Assembly: GCF_963678635.1 (NCBI RefSeq)
Contig: NC_087071.1
Location: 22,723,194 to 22,759,012, forward strand
Direction of reading: 5' to 3'
Length of the DNA stretch: 35,819 nt
Source of the DNA: Symsagittifera roscoffensis
Lineage: Eukaryota; Xenacoelomorpha; Acoela; Convolutidae
The notes beneath the pieces were generated by a model, which worked only from the letters and a program-made list of their open reading frames with translations, was not told where the DNA came from and did not search any database. Shown here one piece after another: positions 11,017 through 20,989 of this stretch; the stretch's first letter is position 1, and the number at the start of each line of letters is the position of its first letter. The position numbers and the translations under genes were made by a program.

Positions 11017-11392
11017 TAGTGTCTAACGACCTCAAACGTCGATTCACTACCCAACCCTTTCTAAAGACCTAAGACTAATAGAAATTTTTAAACAAAACTA
11101 ATCATTCAAATTAGGATAAACAGTGAAGAACTTCGGTTATTCATCCTTCACTTGACCCCCCCTCTTAACAGACCCAGGATAAATCTTAGACTTAGTAAGT
11201 TTAAAATAGTATCTAACGAACTACTCGCGTTCTAATTATACCTGAACCTTGTGGATCGATTTACTATTCTCCAACCCTTGAACACAATCACTACCCCTAA
11301 GTAAGATTAAGTAAGTTAACACCTTAACTTATACTAGCCACGAGAAAGTAAAAAATCATTTTTCGGAATCGATATACTTTTCTCTCCAACCC
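11017..11392 (+). other. Three related stem-loop modules in the leader
   Basis: Module 1: TAGTG (11017-11021) pairs with CACTA (11045-11049). Module 2: AATAGTA (11205-11211) with TACTATT (11262-11268). Module 3: GAGAAAGTA (11342-11350) with TACTTTTCTC (11375-11384, one bulge). In each, CGAT lies just before the 3' strand and CCAACCC follows it within one or two bases; modules 1 and 2 also share TCTAACGA after the 5' strand. The stems differ but stay paired, the signature of a conserved RNA fold. Confidence 0.55.
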
Positions 11393-11497
11393 TGAACAAA
11401 CAGACCCAGGTTAAGCTAACCAAAAAATCGTAAGAACTAACAGTTTAGGAAAATAGAAATCATTTAACAACCTTTTGCATCCGTCATCCTAAACCTT

Positions 11498-11965
11498 ATG
11501 TCATTTAAAAACCTAGGAAATAAACAAACAATCGTTTTACACAATTGTGAAATAGATAACAAAAAATACGACCTTGTAATCACACCTCATACACAAACAG
11601 TTGGATACATTCGAACAAAACGACAAACACTAAAAAGAAAAATAATAACGAAACAAAGACAAATAACACGAAAAAGATTTTCAAAAAATCGAAACGCATT
11701 TTCAGAATCAGAAACCAACAGTTTAGACGAACTTTACAAACTAAAAGAATCAATAGATAAAAATTGCCCACTTCACGATCAATTATATTTTTCTGACTCA
11801 GAAACAACTTCAAATTCATCAAAAAGAGGAAAAAGAAGAATAAAAAAGCAGTATAAACACAAACCAGTACATTTATACAATTGGAATCAACCAATTCGAC
11901 ACATTAATAATTACATATTAACAGTCATCGAACGAAAAAATGAGCTCAACGCACACCCCAGGTGA
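11498..11965 (+). CDS. 155-aa basic protein upstream of and overlapping gag
   Basis: The ORF starts at an ATG at 11498 and its last 26 nt overlap the gag-pol start (ATG 11940). It is Lys/Arg-rich, with a dense basic tract around residues 43-67 (KRQTLKRK, RKRFSKNRN), a Ser/Asp/Glu patch SDSETTSNSS near residue 105, then RGKRRIKK. No domain is recognised. Basic tracts of this kind serve as nuclear import or RNA-binding signals in known proteins. With introns and multiple spliced products likely in this element, a Rev-like regulator is an idea only. Its TGA stop lies inside the splice donor CAG|GTGAAG, so splicing there removes the stop and alters its C-terminus. Confidence 0.6.
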   Translation: MSFKNLGNKQTIVLHNCEIDNKKYDLVITPHTQTVGYIRTKRQTLKRKIITKQRQITRKRFSKNRNAFSESETNSLDELYKLKESIDKNCPLHDQLYFSDSETTSNSSKRGKRRIKKQYKHKPVHLYNWNQPIRHINNYILTVIERKNELNAHPR

Positions 11966-14900
11966 AGAAAGTCCAGATGATGATGAAATCTTTCCTTTTA
12001 TAGTAGATGCAACCACCGATAGAGGACAGCATATATTTTGCAAAAATTTACTATTAAATTTATTTGAACCCGGAATTAGTCCATGTAAAACAGAGTTCCC
12101 AGATGTAAAAATCAAAAGACAAATCATAGACCACTACTTAAAAGATATATGCAACATAACACAACGGTATGGAATCTACTCCATAGAATTCACCTCACCA
12201 AACCATAATAATAGAAAATATACAATTCAAACAGACGACCTTGATTTAGAATTTTCAAAAGTTTTTTCAGAATATATAAAAAGCATCCAATATCATAACT
12301 CACAAAGAGCAAACTCCATATTCACCAATGAAGTTTTCGCAATAATATATAGTTATATTTCGATATTAGAAAACGAAATCCCAATAACAAATGTCTCACC
12401 GACAAAAACATCTAAACATTTGAAAGTACGACATGAAATCACACTACTCTCTAGTTATTTAAACATCATTAAAGAAAATTTCACGAAAGACGACGTTTCA
12501 CAACATACAAAACACGATCTACAAAAAATTTTGGCATGGTTCATAATAGATTATTTCACACACAATATTGATTTAATTGCACAAGCAAGAAAAAATTTTA
12601 GACCCCAAAACTCGAACGATGATACCGCTATCACAGAACAATCAGATTATGTTTGGGACCCCGAATGGTCTCATCCCGCATTTATAAGCTTCCCACAATC
12701 AATCTCAAGTCAAGCAATAAGTACGATATCTTACATAAGAGATTATGTAAAAGTAATACCATTAACCATTGATGCAACACCATTAAACTATAATACATTT
12801 TTGCCCGATACACAAAATAATAGTTTAAACTCTACAGTTATACACAATGAAAACCTCAATGGAACTAGGAATCTTACTCAACAAGATATCCAGACACCAT
12901 CACACTTCATAAATGAAGAAATTGTACACACAACAACTACACAACAAAGTATTTCACCAATACGCCCAAATTTAACAACACCAAGAAATACAAATCCTTC
13001 ACAAACACAGGTAACCTTACAATCAACCGTTAAACCTTCGGTTGCCCCTAAATATTCACATATGGATTACCAAGTATACAGACCCATGACAATACCATCA
13101 AAAACACGCAAAACATTCACTAGAAACAACTTTACAGACCATAATTATAATTATACACATCCATCAAAAACATATAACCAACCACAAAGAAATTTTAACC
13201 AATATACAAGATCTCGAAATTGGGATAACCCAATGACCCAACCTAATTCAATAAATTTCCAAACAAATCCTCCACAGGATTACAGTGAAAATTACCCATT
13301 TTTTCAACAAAATAAAAATAAAAAACAGACATCTTATCAAATGGATTATTTATCCTCAGATGATGATTTCTTACAACCAGATATATTTGCACCAAATACT
13401 CAAGAATATCGTAGACAAGGAATACAGAAAACACGTACAAATCATAGAAATTTTTCTCCACAACCAATAGATGCACAACATCAACAACCAATTCAACAAC
13501 AAAATCTAATTAATACACAGTCTTTTCAACCAATTCAACAACAAAATCCAATGACTGCACACTCGTATCAACCATCACAAATGCAAAATGAAATACCACT
13601 CCCATATTATCTCCAACAACATGAAATAACAAGAAACCAACTTTCAAATTTTTCTCAAATGCCAAATGCAGCAGAATCATTACAAATGACAATGAATCCA
13701 TACCTTATGGGTGGATCATCAATAACATCAAACAAACCTTTAATGGTTTTCACAGGAACAGACCCTGAATACTCTGTAGAAGATTATTTAAATGCAGTAA
13801 CAGCAAACCTGATTTTAAATATTGGACCTGAACCAATTAATACGCCACTACATCAAAATTGGATACATCGACGCACAGCGTTAATACAAACAACCTTAGA
13901 TGGCGCAGCCCAAAAATGGTTTTCAGTACTACCTCTAGAAATAAAATCAAACTGGAAAAGGTTTACACAGGAATTTTCAAAAATGTTTGACTCCGAAAGA
14001 AACAAACAACAACAAAGAGTTTTATGTAATGAAATTCGCAGATTACCAAACGAAACCATCAAGCAAATAGCAGTACGAATCGAAACACTAGTTCGAAAAG
14101 CATATTCATTAAATACACACGACTATAAAAACACAAAGATGACAGAAATCTTAATGATGACCTTAACACCACAATTAAGGAAAATAGCAATAAAAAAGAG
14201 AGCATCCCATCCTTCTTCAATTCGAGAACCCGATTTAGATTTTCGAAAACTAGTAGACAAATTAGAACAAGCAGAAATCACGATGAAACTAGAAGAAACG
14301 GAAAATCTGAAATTACAATACGTTAACAGAATTGAAACGACTCCCACTAATATTAATAATATACAGGAATCAGAGACAGACCTCGTTGAAAAAATCACTG
14401 AAATACTCAATATTTACGAAAAGAACCCAAACTTTAAAGGCAAACCATCTTTCAAAAAATGGTGTAATTATTGCCGACGATACGGACATAGTATTTCCGA
14501 ATGTAGACAAAAACAGCAAGACAATCAAAATAAACCTCAAAAATATAAAGAACCAAATAAATCATTCTATCAATACATGAAAAAAGATCAAAATCTACCG
14601 AACAAAACAGTCTACAGCAACAACAGTTCAGGAAAACCACTCCCGAACAATACAAATTATACAAGAAATCAATCACCATATAACTCAAGTTATAGAGGAA
14701 GATCACCAGAACGAAGAAACACGAATAATTCATCACAAAATCACTACAATAGACCAAATAGTCGAAATAACTACTCCAGATCAAATTCAAATACACAACG
14801 ATTTGTTTCTAGATCTAATTCCCAATCAAGAAATAACTACTATCCAAACAACCAATCACGAAATTCATCATACAATAGGAATAGAAACTACTCCTATAAT

Positions 14901-17900
14901 CGAAATAGAAGTTATTCAAACAACCGAAACCAGAATTACCCGAACAATCAATCAAGGAATAACTCATATAATAGATCGAACTATAACAGACCAAACAATA
15001 ATTACCAAAACAGATCGCGAAATAATTCACAAAATCGACACTCAAGTTATAATAATCGTTATAGAAATTATTCCCAATCACCACACCGGAATAATAATAA
15101 CTATAATAATTCTAATAATCGCCACAGAAGTAGTACACCTAAACATCAAAGACAAATCAATCAAGTACAATCTAATCCAGAAACAACATCAGACCCTCCA
15201 GGTATTGATGACACAGTAACTGATACGTTACAACTCAATCAAATAAACTGTACATCATCAGATTCAGAAAGTGATACTGAAAACACTCTTTCTATCAATA
15301 TGATAAAAGTCGAAAATGACTATGAATCTGTCATATATGAACAACCCTTTTCATCACACATATATGAAAATCAATCAGAATTTCTTCAAAATTATTACAC
15401 TACACCCATAAATTCCACACCAACGACGCAAGAAACAAATGAGATTAACACTACAAATCAAACCAATAAAAATACCAAAACAAAATGCTTGAATACAAAC
15501 CACATTCATCAAAATATACAAAAAGAACAACCCAAAGAAAAAATTTGGACAATACCATTTCTCTTAGAAAGCCCAAGAAATAAAGAATTTCAACCACCAG
15601 ACCTTGAAATAGATTTTTTAATTGATTCAGGAGCAGAATCAAACATAATAAACATCCCCACATGGAATGAAATAAAAACTTTACACCCAAAGCTAACACC
15701 TCTTGAAACCTCCAGTAAGTTAGCAACAGCACAAGGATCAACATTGATAAACTACGGAAAAATTCAATTATTTCTCCTCCCCACCGGAACAATGGAACAA
15801 AGCAAAATTTTAAATAAGCCATTTAAACAAATATTCCATATCACTGACATTAAATATAATATCATTGGAATACCATTTATTTCGAAGTATATACCAACAA
15901 TTAACATACTAAATAGTAAAATATTAATCAAAGATAAATATACAAAAACAAAAGAAACATCCTTAACATTTTTTCAAAGATTAAATAAACAACCACCATT
16001 CTTTTCAAAATTCTACCCGATATTTAACCAACAAAGAAAACACCTAAAACCACTATCAGGAAATATCTATAATTTTTCAATCAAACAAGTTCACCAATAT
16101 GATAAAGAACAAAACAAACAAAAATTTTATATGTCAGAATTTGAATTCAAACCTATTCACAAATTTTTCAAAATCACAATCTCATCCATAAAATATTTGA
16201 AAAATTCGAATTCCGATATCATTTCCTTACATGTCTATAACAACACACCTTACCAAGTAACATTACCTTTAGGACTTTTAGGATATTGTGAAACCAACGC
16301 TACAATATCACCAATACACGAAAAAGCCTATCGCGTAAATAATATACTCCAATTACTAGATATTTGCCAATCTACAATTCTTAATGAAGAATTATCTATA
16401 AATAATATAATAAGTAACGAAAACAGAAATACGGATTATTTCACAAAAACTCCATATTTCAAACCTACATTCAACATAAGTAACTACACAGAGGACCAAC
16501 AGAAATTTTTAACAATGTTTAATTTCCAACATTCACAAATAACACAAGACGAATTCGAAAAGTTAGCCAAACAGCTAATTGAATATTCATCAGTCTATGC
16601 AACATCAAAATTCGATGTTGGAAAAATCAGTTCATCACTACATCTCCCGTTAAAACCAGACGCAGTTTTCAAAAAACAGAGAGCAAGTAAAGTACCAATT
16701 CACTTACATGATAAAGTGAACAGATTACTCGACATTTTAGAACAATACAACATTATATCACCAGTAAACAAAGAAGAACAACCAAAAGGCAACACATTCA
16801 TCAACCCCGTTATCATTCTAGCTAAAGGAGAATCATTAAAAATCGTTCTCGATGCTAGATACCTCAATTCACTTATAGATGAATCAAAATGTAATTGGCC
16901 CATTGAACCAATACAAGTTATTTTAACAAAAATAAACGGCAAATACTTTACAACCGCCGATATGAATAGTGCATACAATCAAATGCCACTAGATGAACAA
17001 TCACGACGTTTAACACAATTTGTTATCGGAAACCAACAATATGAATTCAACCGCTTATTCTATGGAATATCCATAGGACCAGCAGCATTTTCAGCTTTTA
17101 TGAGCAAAATTTTTAGACCACTAATACTCAAGAAAAACGCAATCACCTATTTAGACGATGTTTTTATGCAATCACAAACAAAAGACGAGATGTTCAATGT
17201 TTTAGAAAAATATCACCAAATACTTCAGAACGAAAATCTGAAGGCCGCCCCCGATAAATCACACTTCTTTTTGACAAGAGTTAAATTCTTAGGACATAAT
17301 ATAGAAAGAAAAACAATCACTCCATTGAAATCACGCATTGACGCTATTCAAAAACTTCAACCACCAACAAATAAAAAGAAAATCCAAGAATTTCTTGGAA
17401 TGTTAAACTTTTTAAGTAAATATGTTTATAAAATGCAATTATATCTACGACCATTTTATAACATCCTTAGACAACAAAATAACTTTGAATGGAACACAGA
17501 ACATCAAACACGATTTGAAGAAATAAAGAAACTTTTAACTGAACAAATTTCAAACACAATTCCAGATTCAAATCAACCATTTTATGCAATGTGCGATGCT
17601 TCGAACTTTGGCATCGGTGCAGCACTATTACAATCACATAATGGTACAAATAAAATGAACCTCATATCAGCAAATTCTCGATTATTCACTCAAGCAGAGC
17701 TACGACTCTCAACTCTAATGAGAGAATGTACAGCCATAATATATACACTGACAGAATATGAATTTCTGATACTTGGATCAAAACATCCAACAGTTCTATT
17801 CACAGACCATAAACCAATCATCTTTCTCTTTACACAAAAATCTAACCCAAACCACCGAGTTTACAGATTTCAACTAATTCTAATGAAATTTCCAAACTTA

Positions 17901-19133
17901 CATATAGTTTGGACTGCAGGAAAAAATCTTGCATTACCAGACACCTTAAGTCGAAATACACCACCTGAATTACTTGCACGAAAAACAACAGTTGAAATAC
18001 CCAAAAACATAAAATTCTACCTTGCAGAAAACGAAACATCACCCCGATTGGAATGCAAATATGCAGTAAAAACTGATATTGAACAATCACAAATAAATAA
18101 TTTACAACATTTCCCACTTTATTTAGATTGTCAAAATAATCATTATGAAGTTGATCTACTTGGAACATCAACTTTCAAACCAATCCCATATTCTCAATGG
18201 ATAAAAAATAACACCCAACAAAAACGAACAAAACAACACCCGCCTAAAAAAGACCATTTTCCACTAATTGAAAAAGAAGATTTAACTGATAAAATAAATT
18301 TATCAGGACCACAAACAAATGATTCAAAATACACAATAAATCAAGTTTTTGACCTTCACGACCCACTTGATACAATACCCTTATCTAAATTCGAAATTGA
18401 AAACATTTTTCTCCCTCCAACAGAAACAATTACAATTTCAACACTGAAACAATATCAAAATCTTGACCCGATAATTAGACAACTAAAATCATGGCACAAA
18501 TATAAAACTAAACCTGTCAAGGCAGATTCAACCATTCTAGGAAACAAAACACTCCTCCGATACTTTCGCAAATTTAACAACACAACAATTAACGAAAATA
18601 CAGACCTTTTAGAGTATAACCTGAATGAATCTACAGTTCCATGTCTCCCTTTAAGTATGATTCTTATAGCTTTTAATATTTCACATACACAAAATATTAA
18701 AGGACACTCTGGATCAGAAAAAACATATTCAAATTTTATACAAAATTTTTACTTCCCAAATGCACCAATTTGGATAAAAGTACTATGCAATGATTGTATA
18801 GTATGTCAACTAAATAAACCTTACCCAAATCAAAAACAAATAGCACAAAAACAAGATTTTAAAGGACAAAGCTTGTACTTTAACCATCGTATCTCATTTG
18901 ATACCAAAGGACCAATTTCACCCTCATCCGAAGGAAACTCCTACATTATGGTAATTGTTGACGCATTTACACATTATGTAGCACTTAACCCAGTACCACA
19001 TTGTAACGCTTATTACGCTTACACAACACTCTATGAACACTGGATAGCAAAATTCGGACTACCAGAAATTTTAGTTACAGACAACGGTACAGAATTCATA
19101 AATAATGAAATTATCACACTGTCATTTATATAA
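11940..19133 (+). CDS. gag-pol: Gag-Pol polyprotein, frame broken inside integrase
   Basis: One 2,397-codon frame holds gag and pol without a gag stop. Residues 1-600 are a Gln/Asn-rich N-terminus with no match I recognise. About 600-790 is a Ty3-type capsid region (WIHRRTALIQ, AAQKWFSVLP). A CCHC finger lies at 842-855 (CNYCRRYGHSISEC), followed by an Asn/Arg/Ser/Tyr-rich repeat tract at about 900-1064. The protease has DSGA at 1229; RT has D1674 and YLDD at 1737-1740; RNase H has D1886, E1929 and D1956. Integrase has an HHCC finger (H2249, H2256, C2283, C2286) and core aspartates D2321 and D2381. The frame then runs into TAA 16 codons after D2381, before the catalytic Glu, which continues in another frame. 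The coding strand is strongly A-rich and G-poor. Confidence 0.93.
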   Translation: MSSTHTPGEESPDDDEIFPFIVDATTDRGQHIFCKNLLLNLFEPGISPCKTEFPDVKIKRQIIDHYLKDICNITQRYGIYSIEFTSPNHNNRKYTIQTDDLDLEFSKVFSEYIKSIQYHNSQRANSIFTNEVFAIIYSYISILENEIPITNVSPTKTSKHLKVRHEITLLSSYLNIIKENFTKDDVSQHTKHDLQKILAWFIIDYFTHNIDLIAQARKNFRPQNSNDDTAITEQSDYVWDPEWSHPAFISFPQSISSQAISTISYIRDYVKVIPLTIDATPLNYNTFLPDTQNNSLNSTVIHNENLNGTRNLTQQDIQTPSHFINEEIVHTTTTQQSISPIRPNLTTPRNTNPSQTQVTLQSTVKPSVAPKYSHMDYQVYRPMTIPSKTRKTFTRNNFTDHNYNYTHPSKTYNQPQRNFNQYTRSRNWDNPMTQPNSINFQTNPPQDYSENYPFFQQNKNKKQTSYQMDYLSSDDDFLQPDIFAPNTQEYRRQGIQKTRTNHRNFSPQPIDAQHQQPIQQQNLINTQSFQPIQQQNPMTAHSYQPSQMQNEIPLPYYLQQHEITRNQLSNFSQMPNAAESLQMTMNPYLMGGSSITSNKPLMVFTGTDPEYSVEDYLNAVTANLILNIGPEPINTPLHQNWIHRRTALIQTTLDGAAQKWFSVLPLEIKSNWKRFTQEFSKMFDSERNKQQQRVLCNEIRRLPNETIKQIAVRIETLVRKAYSLNTHDYKNTKMTEILMMTLTPQLRKIAIKKRASHPSSIREPDLDFRKLVDKLEQAEITMKLEETENLKLQYVNRIETTPTNINNIQESETDLVEKITEILNIYEKNPNFKGKPSFKKWCNYCRRYGHSISECRQKQQDNQNKPQKYKEPNKSFYQYMKKDQNLPNKTVYSNNSSGKPLPNNTNYTRNQSPYNSSYRGRSPERRNTNNSSQNHYNRPNSRNNYSRSNSNTQRFVSRSNSQSRNNYYPNNQSRNSSYNRNRNYSYNRNRSYSNNRNQNYPNNQSRNNSYNRSNYNRPNNNYQNRSRNNSQNRHSSYNNRYRNYSQSPHRNNNNYNNSNNRHRSSTPKHQRQINQVQSNPETTSDPPGIDDTVTDTLQLNQINCTSSDSESDTENTLSINMIKVENDYESVIYEQPFSSHIYENQSEFLQNYYTTPINSTPTTQETNEINTTNQTNKNTKTKCLNTNHIHQNIQKEQPKEKIWTIPFLLESPRNKEFQPPDLEIDFLIDSGAESNIINIPTWNEIKTLHPKLTPLETSSKLATAQGSTLINYGKIQLFLLPTGTMEQSKILNKPFKQIFHITDIKYNIIGIPFISKYIPTINILNSKILIKDKYTKTKETSLTFFQRLNKQPPFFSKFYPIFNQQRKHLKPLSGNIYNFSIKQVHQYDKEQNKQKFYMSEFEFKPIHKFFKITISSIKYLKNSNSDIISLHVYNNTPYQVTLPLGLLGYCETNATISPIHEKAYRVNNILQLLDICQSTILNEELSINNIISNENRNTDYFTKTPYFKPTFNISNYTEDQQKFLTMFNFQHSQITQDEFEKLAKQLIEYSSVYATSKFDVGKISSSLHLPLKPDAVFKKQRASKVPIHLHDKVNRLLDILEQYNIISPVNKEEQPKGNTFINPVIILAKGESLKIVLDARYLNSLIDESKCNWPIEPIQVILTKINGKYFTTADMNSAYNQMPLDEQSRRLTQFVIGNQQYEFNRLFYGISIGPAAFSAFMSKIFRPLILKKNAITYLDDVFMQSQTKDEMFNVLEKYHQILQNENLKAAPDKSHFFLTRVKFLGHNIERKTITPLKSRIDAIQKLQPPTNKKKIQEFLGMLNFLSKYVYKMQLYLRPFYNILRQQNNFEWNTEHQTRFEEIKKLLTEQISNTIPDSNQPFYAMCDASNFGIGAALLQSHNGTNKMNLISANSRLFTQAELRLSTLMRECTAIIYTLTEYEFLILGSKHPTVLFTDHKPIIFLFTQKSNPNHRVYRFQLILMKFPNLHIVWTAGKNLALPDTLSRNTPPELLARKTTVEIPKNIKFYLAENETSPRLECKYAVKTDIEQSQINNLQHFPLYLDCQNNHYEVDLLGTSTFKPIPYSQWIKNNTQQKRTKQHPPKKDHFPLIEKEDLTDKINLSGPQTNDSKYTINQVFDLHDPLDTIPLSKFEIENIFLPPTETITISTLKQYQNLDPIIRQLKSWHKYKTKPVKADSTILGNKTLLRYFRKFNNTTINENTDLLEYNLNESTVPCLPLSMILIAFNISHTQNIKGHSGSEKTYSNFIQNFYFPNAPIWIKVLCNDCIVCQLNKPYPNQKQIAQKQDFKGQSLYFNHRISFDTKGPISPSSEGNSYIMVIVDAFTHYVALNPVPHCNAYYAYTTLYEHWIAKFGLPEILVTDNGTEFINNEIITLSFI
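11956..11967 (+). promoter_or_regulatory. Splice donor CCCCAG|GTGAAG at gag codon 8
   Basis: A near-consensus 5' splice site with the cut after 11961, leaving seven gag codons plus one base. A donor just inside gag that lends its start codon to a downstream gene is known from avian leukosis-type retroviruses. Here two acceptors further on are in phase with it. Confidence 0.5.
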
Positions 19134-20160
19134 CATTAAACACAAACCACGTACATCTCATGCACCTTGGACAAACGGCTTAGTCGAAGGTATGAACCGT
19201 TCATTACAAGAATATCTTAGATGTATCATCAACGGAAATGATACAAAATATACCGAATGGTCAGCAGATGTAAAATTATTTCCCTTAGCGTATAATTCAC
19301 AAATTACGACAACTTTAGGAATGTCACCATACGAAATGGTTTTTAACCAAAAGCCACGCAAACCAATAATGTTTACAGCAAATTCTCATAAAAACGCACA
19401 AGGTTATTGTCAACCAAATAAAGACTCAATTTGTTATAACCTACCTTTACATACACACGATGAAGATCATTTTCATCACCCACAAATTCTTAAACTAGCC
19501 TCCGGTACACACACCGAATGGATTCTAAATAGAGATAAAAAACACAATGAAATTTATCAAAAAATAACAAAAAAGTTATTACAAAGACAAAACATTAATG
19601 AACAAATCAATTCACGTTTTACACCAGCCTCCGAATTAAAAATTGGAACATTTGTTTTAATACCTAATTTTAATACTCAAAAAGGAATTTCTAAAAAATT
19701 ACAACCCCTTCGAAAAGGACCATACCAAATAATTGCAAAACCCACTGATGTCACATATAAAATTACCGACTCAAACAAAAAAGAAATCGTTCAACATCGA
19801 AACAACCTATTACCTTATTACCCAAAAGAATACGCACTCCGCGAATTAACTCAATTATATTCTTTCACAGGATTAAAAATCATTCAAAATGAACCACATC
19901 TGACAGACACAGAACAAAATGATAACCCCACCGAAAATCAAAACACAAAACCAACCGCCACCAAAAACAATACACAAAACCATAAAGAATCCCCAAAACA
20001 AAGAAAAAATAGAAAAATGACCGAAAAAATAATACCCCAAGAACAAATCGACAAATCAGAAAATCGAAAAACAACAAGACTCCGAAATCAACCACGTAAA
20101 AACTATAAAATATTCATCCCCCAATCTAAAATTTTAAAGAAAGTGGAATTTCAAAAGTAA
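19105..20160 (+). CDS. Integrase C-terminal part, out of frame with gag-pol
   Basis: The open frame overlaps the end of the gag-pol frame; its first ATG (19105) is probably not a real start. It begins with the rest of the integrase core, including the catalytic Glu in LVEGMNRSL (codon 28), and continues through SPYEMVFNQKPRKP to the GPY/F motif (GPY at codons 205-207, then QHRNNLLPYYPKE). The last 100 residues are Asn/Thr/Lys-rich. The distance from D2381 to this Glu is 106 nt, two short of the 108 needed for the canonical D-x35-E spacing, so the break behaves like a small deletion. This copy should lack working integrase unless supplied from elsewhere. Confidence 0.88.
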   Translation: MKLSHCHLYNIKHKPRTSHAPWTNGLVEGMNRSLQEYLRCIINGNDTKYTEWSADVKLFPLAYNSQITTTLGMSPYEMVFNQKPRKPIMFTANSHKNAQGYCQPNKDSICYNLPLHTHDEDHFHHPQILKLASGTHTEWILNRDKKHNEIYQKITKKLLQRQNINEQINSRFTPASELKIGTFVLIPNFNTQKGISKKLQPLRKGPYQIIAKPTDVTYKITDSNKKEIVQHRNNLLPYYPKEYALRELTQLYSFTGLKIIQNEPHLTDTEQNDNPTENQNTKPTATKNNTQNHKESPKQRKNRKMTEKIIPQEQIDKSENRKTTRLRNQPRKNYKIFIPQSKILKKVEFQK

Positions 20161-20758
20161 TTTTAACATTATACTTCACTATCTTGAAACCTCCGAAACA
20201 TTTTTCATTTACATTTTTCAAAATAACATGCTGACAAGTACGCAATAATTCTAGTTCAAAATAGACCAATAGGATTCATCCAATCCGTCACTTTCTCTAA
20301 CTCAAACTAAGACCAATTAGACGAATCATATAGAACTCCAGGCACATCTATAACTATAACTTTACGACCTCCAGGTCAAAAATAAGCAAACCACTCCAAC
20401 TTGACAACTAAAATAAATATCACCATAATACCATACCCCTCCCTTATCTAATAACCCAAAGATCAACAATATTTCCCCAACTCAGACCACGAATACCCCC
20501 AAAACAAATTTGTTAACTTAGCCTAAAGTAACAAAATGAACATTTTAATTAGCCTAAAGTATAAAAATCTCACCATACCCCGGATCATTTGACAAACAAA
20601 AATAAAGAAAAAGACGACCTCCCGATCACCATGAAAATTGCCCCCAACAATTTTTTACAAAACTCAACCCACTTGTCAAAAAACTAATAAATAATCCGAC
20701 CACACTAGAAAATCGCCTCAAACAGCAAAAAATATTCGACCAAGAGATCATTTCTTAA
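20161..20758 (+). other. Structured spacer between pol and the accessory genes
   Basis: No convincing ORF. TTAGCCTAAAGTA occurs at 20518-20530 and 20549-20561, each inside a hairpin: TTTGTTA/TAACAAA (20509-20515 with 20529-20535) and ATTTTA/TAAAAAT (20542-20547 with 20562-20568). Two further related stretches, near 20258 and 20308, share AGACCAAT and GAxTCAT. The region probably holds RNA signals for the downstream mRNAs. Confidence 0.45.
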
Positions 20759-20989
20759 ATGCTCTTCTCTCAATCAGTTACTCAAATACTCATGAATTTT
20801 AAACATTTTTTTACAATACTTGAAACCTTGATAATATTTCTTTTTGATATACTTGAATCTTTTCTAATAATCCTAATCATTTTTTGTAACATTTTTTTAA
20901 TTTTCTACACTATACTCGAACTATTCCTCCAACTTTCCAAAACCCTTGATTATATCCACAGGTACGATTCATATAACTTGTCTAAATGA
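20759..20989 (+). CDS. Small hydrophobic membrane protein (76 aa)
   Basis: About residues 17-58 are almost entirely Phe, Ile, Leu and Asn with few charges (ILETLIIFLFDI, FLIILIIFCNIF), enough for one or two membrane spans. The tail HRYDSYNLSK is polar. Its TGA overlaps the next ATG as ATGA (20986-20989). A pyrimidine-rich acceptor, CTTCTCTCAATCAG|, lies within codons 1-7 and ends at 20777; joined to the gag donor the frame is kept, so the mature product may start with gag codons. An internal ATG at 20792 is the alternative start. No family recognised; similar in size to viral small hydrophobic or viroporin-like proteins, by analogy only. Confidence 0.55.
   Translation: MLFSQSVTQILMNFKHFFTILETLIIFLFDILESFLIILIIFCNIFLIFYTILELFLQLSKTLDYIHRYDSYNLSK
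20764..20778 (+). promoter_or_regulatory. Candidate splice acceptor ending at 20777
   Basis: TTCTCTCAATCAG|T: a pyrimidine tract and CAG. The exon would begin at 20778, which is phase 1 for the 76-aa ORF and so matches the gag donor at 11961. Confidence 0.4.

Larger units (their letters stand above)
10566..11497 (+). other. Long hairpin-rich leader
   Basis: Non-coding sequence between the PBS and the first convincing ORF. Besides the modules listed separately it holds AGAACAA/TTGTTCT (10984-11000) and AGTGAAG/CTTCACT (11122-11153), plus AAGTAAGT near 11309-11316 that could be a splice donor. CAGACCCAGG occurs twice (near 11169 and 11400). The structure suggests packaging, translation or export signals; the function is unknown. 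Confidence 0.5.

Noticed and set aside
11122-11155. Pseudoknot in the leader (AGGAT/ATCCT with AGTGAAG/CTTCACT)
   Set aside because: The two 3' strands share bases, so they are alternative pairings rather than a pseudoknot.
11580-11894. Hydrophobic 104-codon frame on the minus strand under the basic ORF
   Set aside because: Its Phe/Leu/Val richness is what an antisense frame of A-rich, Lys/Asn-coding sequence gives; many similar ones underlie gag-pol.
14803-15219. 138-codon plus-strand frame within gag-pol
   Set aside because: A shifted reading of the Asn/Arg repeat tract; its Ile/Thr-rich repeats follow from that repetition.
19105-19133. Programmed ribosomal frameshift between the two pol frames
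   Set aside because: It falls between two catalytic residues of the integrase core, has no obvious slippery heptamer, and the nucleotide distance indicates a small deletion instead.
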